Below, in pieces: positions 54,029 through 64,000 of a DNA stretch of 64,000 nt. How positions within the stretch are numbered: the first letter of the stretch is position 1; each line of letters starts with the position of its first letter. This DNA comes from Ascarosepion bandense (Eukaryota; Mollusca; Cephalopoda; Sepiida; Sepiidae). The notes beneath the pieces were generated by a model. It made no database searches. It was given only the letters and a program-made list of their open reading frames with translations, and had not been told where the DNA came from. The position numbers were made by a program, and so were the translations under genes. The DNA lies in assembly GCA_037127315.1 (NCBI GenBank), contig JBBBDQ010001294.1, forward strand, positions 965,001 through 1,029,000, in the 5' to 3' direction.

Positions 54029-54732
54029 ATGCCACCAAAGGTGGATGGTAAGCTTGATGCCAAAGCACTTACTATTTATAGGATTCATGTTATAATCACC
54101 ATATTTAACAACATATAAGATGCATGGCTGTATCAGATGCAGCCAAATTTCAGAAGGGTAAATCAAGAAAGTAACATTAGTAAAATTATTTGTAAACCGT
54201 AGAGTCTAGGCTATTATATTTATAAGGTATGATTTTAGTTAAACAAGCCATTATTACAACTAAATGAAAAATAATCAGAAAAAAAAAGAACACAAGCCTA
54301 TAAAAACTTTATTATATCAAAAAGTTAGAAAACAAAATAAAAATCAAGTATATAGCATATAAGAGGCAGCGGAATTTTAAAAATATTCAGCATTGATGGA
54401 CAAAACAGCTTGTACAACTTACAATTGAAATTCATAAAACCTCTCTTAAAACAATTTTTCCAGGAAAAGGAGTTTCTCAAGTCCAGTAGTCTACTATTGC
54501 TCTTTCCAGTATTGACACGTGTTTCCTTCCTAACTTTTTATTTGAAGTAGTGTGTAATGTTAACATCTTGATTATGTCATTATTTTCTCTTAAAAAAACA
54601 GTGTGCATTACATCTATTAGCCTATTATTGTAAAGAAAATCATTATCTGTTCTTCTGTTTTTAACCTTCAGTTCCAACATCATTCTTTTTTCTTCATCAT
54701 ACTTCATTTCTCATTATGTGTTATCCATTTTA
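54029..54732. other. Unassigned AT-rich spacer
   Basis: No gene. The 76-residue minus frame at 54477-54707 has no motif that I recognise. Confidence 0.35.
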
Positions 54733-57700
54733 GTTGCTGATGCTGCTGAAAGTTCTCAAGTGATGGGGTTTCTATTATTTGCTAAATATTTTTATTATTC
54801 TGTGGCACTAGTCTACAAAATCAATACCTCCTAATACCTAATCCCTATATAAAAAAGATGTAGGTAGGCTGAAAGTTCTCAAGTGATGGGGTTTCTATTA
54901 TTTGCTAAATATTTCTATTATTCTGTAGCACTAGACTACAAAGTCAATATCTAACACAATCCCTATAAAGATGTAGGTAGGCTGAAAGTTCTCAAGTGAT
55001 GGGGTTTGTATTTGCTAAATATTTTTATTATTCTGTAGCACTAGACTACTGTCCTTACTCTATTACTAATCTATAGATGTAGATGAAGCTGAAAGTTCTC
55101 AAGTGATGGGGTTTCTATTATTTGCTAAATATTTTTATTATTCTACATACTAGTCACAAAATCAATACCTCTAATACCTAATCCTATATAAAAGATGTAG
55201 GTAGGCTGAAAGTTCTCAAGTGATGGGGTTCTATTATTTGCTAAATATTTTTATTATTCTGTATAGCACTAGACCACAAAATCCATACCTCTAATACCTA
55301 ATCCCTATAAAAGATGTGCAGAGTGGCTGAAAGTTCTCAAGTGATGGGGTTTCTATTGTTGCTAAATATTTTATTATTCTGTACCCTAGACTACAAAATC
55401 AATACCCCTAATACCTAATCCCACAAAAGATGTGATGGCTGAAGTTCTCAAGTGATGGGGTTTCTGTGTTTTGCTAAATATTTTTATTCTGTAGCACTAG
55501 ACACAAATCATACCTCTAATACCTAATCCCATATAAAAGATGTGGGTAGGCTGAAAGTTTCTCAAGTGATGGGGTTTATTACATTTGCTAAATATTTTTA
55601 TTATTCTGTAGCACTAGACTTAAAATCCATACCTCTAATACCTAATCCCTATATATAAAAGATAGGTAAAGAAGTTCTCAGTGATGGGGTTTCTTATTAT
55701 TTGCTAAATATTTTATTATTCTGTGGCTGGTCAAAATCAATACCTCTAATACCTAAATCTATATAAAAAATGTAGGTAGGCTGAAAGTTCTCAAGTGATG
55801 GGGTTCATGTACTAAATATTTTATTATTCTGTACCACAGACTACAAAGTGTACATAATACCTAATCCCTATATAAAAAAGATAATTGTATTTTAGTTCTC
55901 AAGTGATGGGTTCTATTATTTGTAAATATTTTTATTCTGGATATAGCACTGAACTACAAATCAATGCCTCTAATACCTAATCCCTATAAAAGATGTGAGT
56001 AGGCTGAAAGTTCTCAAGTGATGGGTTTCTATTATTTGCTAAATATTTTTATTATTCTGTAGCACTAATTTAAAATCTATATAAAAGATGTAGGTAGTAA
56101 AGAAAGTTCTCAAGTAGGGTTTCTATTATTTGCTAATATTTTATTATTCTGTGACACTAATTTTACAAATCCATACCTCCTAATACCTAATCCCTACATA
56201 AAAAGATATGGAGGTAGTGAAGATTCAAGTAGTGGGTTTCTATTATTGCTAAATGTTTTTATTATTCTGGCTAGTCTGAAATCAATACCTCTAATACCTA
56301 ATCTATAAAAAGATGTGAGTAGGCTGAAAGTTCTCAAGTGATGGGGTTTCTATTATTTGCTAAATATTTTATTGTTCTGTGGCACATAGTCTACAAAGTA
56401 ATGCCCTCCTAATACCTAATCCCTATAAAAGATGTGGAGATGGCTGAAAGTTCTCAAGTGATGGGGTTTCTATTATTTGCTATTTTTATTATTCTGTAGC
56501 ACTAGACTACAAAATCAATACCTCTAATACCTAATCCTATATAAAAGATGTGAGTGAGCTGAAAGTTCTCAAGTGATGGGGTTTTATTATTTGCTAAATA
56601 TTTTATTATTCTGGCAACTAGACTACAATACCTCCACCCTAATCACAAAGATGTAGGTAGGCTGAAAGTTCTCAAGTGATGGGGTTTCTATTATTTGCTA
56701 AATATTTTTATTATTCTGTAGCACTAGACTACAAAATCCATACCTAATACCTAATCCACACCCTATATAAAAAGATGTAGGTAGGCTGAAAGTTCTCAAG
56801 TGCTGGGGTTTCTATTATTTGCTAAATATTTTTATTATTCTGTGGCACTAGTCTACAAAATCAATACCTCTAATACCTAATCCCTATATAAAAGATGTAG
56901 GTAGGCTGAAAGTTCTCAAGTGATGGGGTTTCTATTATTTGCTAAATATTTTTATTATTCTGTGGCACTAGTCTACAAAATCAATACCTCTAATACCTAA
57001 TCCCTATATAAAAGATGTAGGTAGGCTGAAAGTTCTCAAGTGATGGGGTTTCTATTATTTGCTAAATATTTTTATTATTCTGTAGCACTAGACTACAAAA
57101 TCAATACCTCTAATACCTAATCCCTATATAAAAGATGTAGGTAGGCTGAAAGTTCTCAAGTGATGGGGTTTCTATTATTTGCTAAATATTTTTATTATTC
57201 TGTAGCACTAGACTACAAAATCCATACCTCTAATACCTAATCCCTATATAAAAGATGTAGGTAGGCTGAAAGTTCTCAAGTGATGGGGTTTCTATTATTT
57301 GCTAAATATTTTTATTATTCTGTAGCACTAGTCTACAAAATCAATACCTCTAATACCTAATCCCTATATAAAAGATGTAGGTAGGCTGAAAGTTCTCAAG
57401 TGATGGGGTTTCTATTATTTGCTAAATATTTTTATTATTCTGTAGCACTAGACTACAAAATCCATACCTCTAATACCTAATCCCTATATAAAAGATGTAG
57501 GTAGGCTGAAAGTTCTCAAGTGATGGGGTTTCTATTATTTGCTAAATATTTTTATTATTCTGTGGCACTAGTCTACAAAATCAATACCTCTAATACCTAA
57601 TCCCTATATAAAAGATGTAGGTAGGCTGAAAGTTCTCAAGTGATGGGGTTTCTATTATTTGCTAAATATTTTTATTATTCTGTAGCACTAGACTACAAAA

Positions 57701-58330
57701 TCAATACCTCTAATACCTAATCCCTATATAAAAGATGTAGGTAGGCTGAAAGTTCTCAAGTGATGGGGTTTCTATTATTTGCTAAATATTTTTATTATTC
57801 TGTAGCACTAGACTACAAAATCCATACCTCTAATACCTAATCCCTATATAAAAGATGTAGGTAGGCTGAAAGTTCTCAAGTGATGGGGTTTCTATTATTT
57901 GCTAAATATTTTTATTATTCTGTAGCACTAGTCTACAAAATCAATACCTCTAATACCTAATCCCTATATAAAAGATGTAGGTAGGCTGAAAGTTCTCAAG
58001 TGATGGGGTTTCTATTATTTGCTAAATATTTTTATTATTCTGTAGCACTAGACTACAAAATCCATACCTCTAATACCTAATCCCTATATAAAAGATGTAG
58101 GTAGGCTGAAAGTTCTCAAGTGATGGGGTTTCTATTATTTGCTAAATATTTTTATTATTCTGTAGCACTAGTCTACAAAATCAATACCTCTAATACCTAA
58201 TCCCTATATAAAAGATGTAGGTAGGCTGAAAGTTCTCAAGTGATGGGGTTTCTATTATTTGCTAAATATTTTTATTATTCTGTAGCACTAGACTACAAAA
58301 TCAATACCTCTAACACCTAATCAAAATACA
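54733..58330 (+). repeat. 120-bp satellite array, about 31 units, with higher-order repeat
   Basis: Unit: GGCTGAAAGTTCTCAAGTGA ... TATTATTTGCTAAATATTTT ... TACCTCTAATACCTAATCCC ... AGATGTAGGT, exactly 120 bp. The AAGTTCTCAAG box is seen about 31 times. From about 56780 to 58320 thirteen units are identical except at three positions. From 54740 to 56780 the units are full of small deletions. Variant order repeats every five units (600 bp). No ORF. Confidence 0.95.
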
Positions 58331-58454
58331 AAAGTTGTAGATGAGAAAATTGAACCCATCAGATGTGATCTCATTATGTTCCATTTTTAATGGGGAACAT
58401 GCTACTCAAGCAAGTTACGGAACATCTTGTAGATCATGGTGAGTAGCTTTTTCA

Positions 58455-59000
58455 TGGTAATTATACAGTGATTCAGATGAGAGAAGAAACATCTTGATTT
58501 TTATTGTCTCTTTGAGTTACACGCTATCCATTTTAGTTGTTGTTTCTGTTGAAAGTCTTCAAGTTGTGTGGCTTTTGCTATTTGGTACAGTTCTTTGTGA
58601 TTTTTTAACACTGGTCTACTAGGTTTGAAGAAGGATAGTTTTTGCTAAGACATACAGGCTTCATTCTCGTGAATGCAACCATTGATCTGAGAAAGTGGTT
58701 TTGTACAGCTGAGAGTTTATATATTTCTAAGTGAATTTGGCCTATATAAAAGTCTCAATCTAACAAGATTATTTAAGAAAATGACTTGAGTTTTTAGTTT
58801 AATGTTTTGATATTGTAGCGATTTGTGATGTTGACAAAGATACATAATTCAGCTGAAGTAAGAAACATCTTGATCCTTATTATCTCTTTGAGTTACATGC
58901 TATCTGTTTTAGTTGTTGCTTCTGTTGAAAGTCTTCAAAGGGTTGTGGTTTTTACTATTTGGCACAGTTCTATTCTGTGTTCAATTTCCATATCTCCCAT
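58455..59000 (+). repeat. Two diverged long repeats related to the 120-bp unit
   Basis: 58482-58620 and 58857-58990 share AAGAAACATCTTGAT, TCTCTTTGAGTTACA, ATGCTATC and GTTGAAAGTCTTCAA. Their TTTTAGTTG...GAAAGT...TCAAG...GGTTTT...TATTTG order matches the start of the satellite at 54728-54790. Confidence 0.6.
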
Positions 59001-59224
59001 ACTAAATATCTTACAACAGATCAACACACTCAGTCAAGGTCTCATCATTTTACAGTTCAAGCTACATTGGTGCAGCCTATTCTATGTTTAATTTTCTTTT
59101 CTCCTTTATTAAATTTTTTCATAACTGATCAATGCAGCCAGTCAAGGTCTCATCATACAGTATGAACTATGTCTAGTGCAGTCTATACATATATGAAGAT
59201 ATATCAGGAATGCTGCTTGGTTTG

Positions 59225-59505
59225 AGTAAGAAAAAGATCAGTGAAATTGGGGAGTTTGAGTTCAAATTCTTGCTGAATTTGTTGCATTCACTCATGCATA
59301 CATACCCTTGGGAGAGGTGTTAATTTGTCTCTTCTCTCTCCATTTATGGGTTAAATAGAAGGGCTGATTGTTTTCTGTAACCTTGGTTGGCAACTAGTTT
59401 TCTGCAGAAAGTAATGACAACTTTTGCTGGAAAATCTTCTCCTTAGTCATGTCTCTTTCAAGACAAGATCGCTCAAGTGTGTATCACAAATGGTTCTTAA
59501 CTGAC
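59225..59505 (+). mobile_element. SINE family I, decayed
   Basis: GAGTTTGAGTTCAAATTCTT, GCATACATACCCTTGGGAGA, then AGTCATGTCTCTTTCAAGAC and ACAAATGGTTCTTAACTGAC. Confidence 0.65.
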
Positions 59506-59589
59506 TAAAAAAAAGCATATTTAATAAGGAGAAAGAAATATAGAAAGAAAAAAGGTAAGTGGAGACTGAGATCGCAATAATATTTTATG

Positions 59590-59965
59590 CATGTAACATC
59601 TGCTTCTTCAGTTGTTAGACGTAGGTGATCATAACTCTCCACAACTTCCTGTCCTTTACAGCCCTTAATAAATTTTGTCTTTTTGTTACTTCTCCCAAAC
59701 CTGTTCTATCAACTATTCAGTCATGCTCACTATGTGTTATTTTTGCTGTCTTTTTTGCCTTCAGTCTGTCCTGTGAGTATCAGATTTTCCAAGCCATTCT
59801 TCCACATTTTGTGTACTAGAAATTTCATCTATCTCTTGCTGATGTTAAATTTCCTTTTGGTTTCCATTTTTTCTAGAACAACATCGTTGCTCACATTTTT
59901 GGTCTATAGTATCTTCAGTAGAACCACATTTCTGTTGCTTCAAGGCTCTTCTTCATATTTGAGAT
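59590..59965 (-). pseudogene. LINE B C-terminal fragment
   Basis: The minus frame reads KFLVHKMWKNGLENLILTGQ then EGKKD. This is the same LENLILTG block that was amplified into the 143-bp satellite. The end at 59625 (plus: GGTGATCATAACTCTCC) is the LINE B 3' end. Confidence 0.7.
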
Positions 59966-60194
59966 CAGTGAATTGATAAACCTTGTCATATTTTAATATT
60001 TTCATTTTTAGCCTCTTACTTCTTTATATAGTGATCTGCATTCCTGATTCTGATAGTTATTGCCATATTTTGTTATGCTTAAATAACTATGCAGTAGAAG
60101 AATTTCTAGAGGTATTTTGTAGTCATGGAACTTACAAATAGCTCATTCATTCATTAATATAAGAATTATGAATAATCAGCAAATTCATATAAAT
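59966..60194. other. Unassigned spacer
   Basis: Nothing recognised. Confidence 0.3.
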
Positions 60195-60510
60195 TCATAT
60201 ATTTATTTAATATATAAATTCAAATTTTACATTTGGAGAATAGCTATTTCAACAGGTTTTTTGGAACCCACATCGTTCAATGCTTACTAGGTGCAAAATG
60301 AAGAAATTCTAGTTTATCGGAAATAAAGGTTAGTGAAGAAAAGGTAGAGGTAAGTAAGGTCAGTTAGGAAAAAGCCAAGAAGAAGAGAGAGGAAGAATTT
60401 TTCACTTCTTTCTTTATGTCTGGCTGGGGTTGAACAACGTAGGTTCTAAGAACCTGTTGAAATAGCTATTCCTCAAATGTAAAATTTACATATGAAATAA
60501 ATGAATATCT
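60195..60510. mobile_element. Penelope-type terminal repeats in inverted pair
   Basis: 60195-60290 and 60425-60510 are reverse complements over about 90 bases, sharing GAATAGCTATTTCAACAGGT (plus, left arm). GAAATAGCTATT is the same stem III block as at 23705-23716. The GGTTC-TAA-GAACC helix just before it (60451-60463) would be stem II. The CTGANGA box is damaged in both arms. Confidence 0.5.
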
Positions 60511-60628
60511 GCTCTTTAAATTAAATTTACATCAAGCTCTCTTTTGAATCAGTTTTAATATTTGACTTAATATTGCCAAGATTCACTGAGATTAATTACC
60601 AATCTTCTCCTGGAATTATTACTGCTGC

Positions 60629-60629
<1 letters not shown>

Positions 60630-60676
<47 letters not shown>
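60630..60676. repeat. (TA)n
   Basis: TA run. Confidence 0.95.
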
Positions 60677-60679
<3 letters not shown>

Positions 60680-61030
60680 TACTCTTTATTATAATAGAGA
60701 GGATATTTTCCATTTAATTGTAATTAAGCTAGGTACAACTATTGGTAATTTATAGAAGCTGGATAAAAATTGATCCAAGTACCTTTAGTCCTGAGTATGA
60801 TGATAAACTACATCAGACAGTGAGGCCTCTGATTGGTTTGGGTGAGTCGGTTGAGAAGCATGGAACCATCTCCTAATTGCTGTTGTTCCCAGGTCTAATC
60901 TAACCCTGGGTGGTAGTACCTGTAAGGGTCCCATCTATGGGAAAATAATGTTTTGATTTTTGTTTGATGGTTCCCATGTACAAAAATACATTATGAATAA
61001 TTATACCGGCAATATATTTATTAAAAAATG

Positions 61031-61640
61031 ACAAGTAGTCATACATTTTTATAGCAAAATGACAATCAATACAGTACTAAAGGATAAAAATGTCTTCTTA
61101 CACTATATGGTTAGTCCTTTTTCTTGCCTTCCTATACTACCTTGATTAGTTCTCAGAAAAAAACTAAAAGAGATGGAAGCCTCTTTATTAAATGTTTCTT
61201 AGGATGTGCGTCATTGGGCAGTGAATAGCAGCTCAGAACAAATAATCAAAAGCTGGCTTCAAATTCCAGCTGAATTTGTTGCATTCATTTACATGCAAAT
61301 ACCCTTGGAAAAGGTATTAATCCATCTCTTCTCCCTCAAGCTATGGGTAGAATAGCAGCACAGATTGGATTTTATAGCCTTTGTTGGCAACCAGTCTACC
61401 ACAGAAAGAAATAGCAACCTACTGCAGAAAAATCTGCATTGAACCACCTCTTATAAACCAAGCATGTATCATATATATTTTTATAGCAAAATGACAATCA
61501 ATACAGCATTAAAGAATAAAAATGTCTTCTTACACTATATGGTTAGTCCTTTTTTCCTGCTTTTCTTTACGATCTTAATTAGGAGGTCCTCATATAAAAA
61601 AACAAAAAGAGATAGTAGCCTCTTTATTAAATGTACCTAT
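61031..61640 (+). repeat. Direct duplication flanking a SINE
   Basis: 61036-61197 and 61474-61640 are near-identical (AAAATGACAATCAATACAG, TGTCTTCTTACACTATATGG, GCCTCTTTATTAAATG). SINE family I lies between them at 61204-61470. Confidence 0.85.
61204..61470 (+). mobile_element. SINE family I copy
   Basis: GTGCGTCATTGGGCAGTGAA through CTTCAAATTCCAG to AACCAAGCATGTATCATATA; the end is partly replaced. Confidence 0.65.
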
Positions 61641-61958
61641 GAAAATGTAGGAGAAAGTCTCTGCATCTTTCTGCTTTCATGATTCTAGAAAATTCAAGTG
61701 AGCAAGCAACAAGCACCAATGAAATTGAAACACATGCAATTTGCTAGTTTTTGTTGTTGCTATTGTTCATTTCTTTGTTACAGTTGTTGTTGTAGTCTTC
61801 CCTTTCAGCAAAGAAGTTATACCATTTAGAATATTTCATGCAACAACTTCAGCAAAAGAACATTGTCTGTTGCACAAAATAACCATAATCAAGGGAAATC
61901 ATCATTGTACTCAAATAAAATTCCACACTTGGAAACCATTGGCATAGTAGTGCCTGTC

Positions 61959-61961
<3 letters not shown>

Positions 61962-62000
<39 letters not shown>
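61962..62000. repeat. (TA)n
   Basis: TA run into which the following mariner element is inserted. Confidence 0.95.
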
Positions 62001-62004
<4 letters not shown>

Positions 62005-62855
62005 GTCATGGATAAATTTTCATCTCAATTTTGCAAAAATGAAAATAAAACAGACATCTCATTTTAACAGATATATTTACTAAAACTACACAAAAATATT
62101 TTGAAGTATTAAAAAGTAAATTTATTCAATAAAATTGGCATAGGTTTCAGCTACGGCCTTCAGACAACTTTGGAATCTCCTTCATCTCTTCTGGACAGTC
62201 TCTATGTTAAAGTTGGTTAATGTTGCTATAATGCTTGCCATCAGTTCATCTTTGAGAAGAAGTTTTTTGGTCTCTCACTTAACTTCACCCCACACATAAT
62301 CAAGGGAGTTGCAGTTTGGAGAGTTAGGTGGCCAGACAGAAGGGGTGATTTTGTCACAGAAATCATCTATAACTGGCTTCTCCTGCTTGTACTGATGGTG
62401 CAGATTCCTGTTGCCAGACATAGGGTCTTCCAGCAGCCACCCTTTTACCCAGGGAAGTACAACCTCTACAAAGCACTTGATGTGTTGAGTTTTAGGCCCT
62501 CACCAATAAACTCTGAGTTCTTTTCTTATCAGAATGTACAGAATGAGTTTTCTGAGTTGCTGTACATTCATAATCACTACTAGCCTTATCCAACTCTTTC
62601 TGAATCCTCTGCACTATCTTCCAATTTACACCCAAAAACTCTGAAATGTTTGTATTGGAGCTTCTGGCATGAATGTCAAGCAGTACATGCTCTTTCCAAA
62701 TTTCTGGCGGATTGAATTGCGTTATTGGTGCTCTTTTGCTTACAGATAGTGACCAACTGACCCTACTATACTGTGTAGTTGACAAAATCAAAATCAAGCA
62801 ATACACATGAGCAAAATTAAAAATAGAAAATAGAAAAAATTTACCCATCACACAC
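62001..62855 (-). mobile_element. Mariner-type element with both termini, internally deleted
   Basis: Left end GGGTGTCATGGATAAATTTT and right end AAAATTTACCCATCACACAC are inverted repeats with three mismatches. TA flanks both sides. The 855-bp interior encodes a broken transposase on the minus strand. The same terminal region occurs at 246-316. Confidence 0.75.
62150..62780 (-). pseudogene. Mariner-type transposase, internally deleted
   Basis: Minus frames: FNPPEIWKEHVLLDIHARSS, NISEFLGVNWKIVQRIQKEL and YECTATQKTHSVHSDKKRTQ (helix-turn-helix region). The frame then jumps to the end of the catalytic domain: CVEVVLPWVKGW-like at 62440-62480, then remains of the PNSP and VWG blocks near 62290-62330. 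The central catalytic part is missing, so the protein cannot act; the copy is at best mobilised by others. Confidence 0.65.
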
Positions 62856-63149
62856 TATATATTTATAGGAATAACATTTCTTTTAGTCCAGACAGTGTGG
62901 CATAAATTTATGCTTTTTTTATTTGTTGCGGCAGAATAAGGGCTTCTCATACATTTTGCAAATATATATGCAGCAATCATTTCTTTTTTTGCATTTTATA
63001 TATTTGCCAGCACTTCAGCCTTCTACTCCAAACAATTTCCTTTTATTATTACATAATTTTATTTTTTTAGGGTTTTTTTGGTTTCTGCTGTTGATCGAAT
63101 GGTAAGACAGCTCAGATGGCAAACATCTTTCCGGATTGGGGATAATGCA
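62856..63149. other. Unassigned spacer
   Basis: Nothing recognised. Confidence 0.3.
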
Positions 63150-64000
63150 ATTGTGACTGCATGCGGATTTGTCAACCAACTCTGTTTTTTTTTTCTTGCT
63201 TCTTTCTCTCATCCTGTTTTCCTATCTCAAGTCTCTTTTTTTAGGCTTTTCTTTACTCTACTTCTTCATCTTCTTTCATTCCTTTTTCTCTTTCCTTATC
63301 TTTTGCTTTCTTTTTACTAAATCATTTTTACCCTCATTTTTAGAACTTTTTTTTCACTTCATTCCTTCTAAACCTTATTGGTTTTTACATTCTTCTTTGC
63401 TTCTCTTATTTCTCTATTTCTTTGCCTAATTTCTTCACTCTTTCTTTATTTTCCCATTCTTTTTCTTGAATCCTCTTTAAATCTGTCTTTTTTTTTCTCA
63501 CTTTCAGCATTAACTTCTAGCATTTTTTACCATTGTTTTTATGTTTTTATTAAGTTACACTATTTCTTTCTAATTTTCAATAATTTCATTCTCCTTCCCA
63601 CTTTACTTCATACAAATTATTTTATTCCTAAATTTTCTTAATTCTATCACATTTATCTTTTATTTTCCTTTAAATATTCTTCAATTTTATTTTTCACATT
63701 TTTTCCTTTCTATTTTTCTCGTTTTTGTTTTAATGTTTTCCCATATTTTTTACATGTTGATTTATCCATTCTTCTCTCCAATTCTGTTTCATTTCCCCCC
63801 TTTTTTTTTACTTATTTGTATTTCTCAGTTTTGTTTTCCTCTTTATCCTCCTACATTTCTTGTTTCTTCATTTTTATTTTTTATTTTTTATTTTTCTTAT
63901 GTTCTTCATTTTCTTGCCTCACATTTTTTGTTCTTCTACTGAAACTCTTTTCCCTCTTTCCCCATTGACTTTTTTATTCACATTTATTTCTTTATGCACT
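63150..64000 (+). repeat. Polypyrimidine tract running off the window
   Basis: T/C-rich for more than 800 bases with TTTTC, TTCTTT and CATTTT blocks. All frames are compositional. Confidence 0.8.

Noticed and set aside
54733..58330. CRISPR-like or coding tandem array
   Set aside because: Exact 120-bp head-to-tail repeats without spacers and without an open frame: a satellite.

Overview
The window looks like non-coding genomic DNA from an invertebrate animal, most likely a coleoid cephalopod of the octopus type. It is strongly AT-rich, has no operons and no intact cellular gene, and is packed with microsatellites, tRNA-derived SINEs, several LINE families, Penelope-like elements (PLEs), Tc1/mariner transposons, a Helitron and long tandem arrays. 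The octopus assignment is an inference from the repeat mix and SINE type; no gene confirms it. Almost every open frame is a transposon remnant or a translated simple repeat.

Layout. 0-4.8 kb: end of a mariner element, a PLE whose GIY-YIG endonuclease lies between inverted terminal repeats, (CA)n and (TA)n blocks, LINE 3' ends and a SINE. 4.8-7.9 kb: a minus-strand LINE (family B) split by a plus-strand LINE (family A). 7.9-9.4 kb: diverged SINE-like units. 9.6-10.1 kb: mariner relic. 11.2-12.4 kb: pyrimidine tract. 13-16.3 kb: two truncated LINEs of R2/R4 type (zinc knuckle plus restriction-like endonuclease) embedded in (TAA)n. 17.7-24.4 kb: LINE A ends and a cluster of PLE terminal repeats with hammerhead ribozyme motifs, including one canonical hammerhead at 20476-20509. 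25.7-26.9 kb: second pyrimidine tract. 28.1-29.3 kb: Helitron and LINE end. 29.77-35.41 kb: about 40 copies of a 143-bp satellite that is itself an amplified piece of LINE B coding sequence. 35.4-38.8 kb: SINEs, a PLE reverse-transcriptase fragment and a LINE fragment. 39.1-41.8 kb: minisatellites. 41.9-51.5 kb: SINEs, LINE ends and two mariner relics. 52.2-54.0 kb: SINE copies sharing a 5' flank. 54.73-58.33 kb: a 120-bp satellite, about 31 copies, with a 600-bp higher-order repeat. 58.4-62.9 kb: duplications, SINEs, a PLE inverted repeat and a short mariner with both termini. 63.15 kb to the end: another pyrimidine tract.

The elements interact in recognisable ways. SINE-like units share a 3' tail with LINE B, which may mobilise them. 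R4-type LINEs sit in TAA repeats. PLE termini carry self-cleaving ribozyme folds. One LINE has been converted into a satellite array. The strongest leads are the hammerheads and the LINE-derived satellite.
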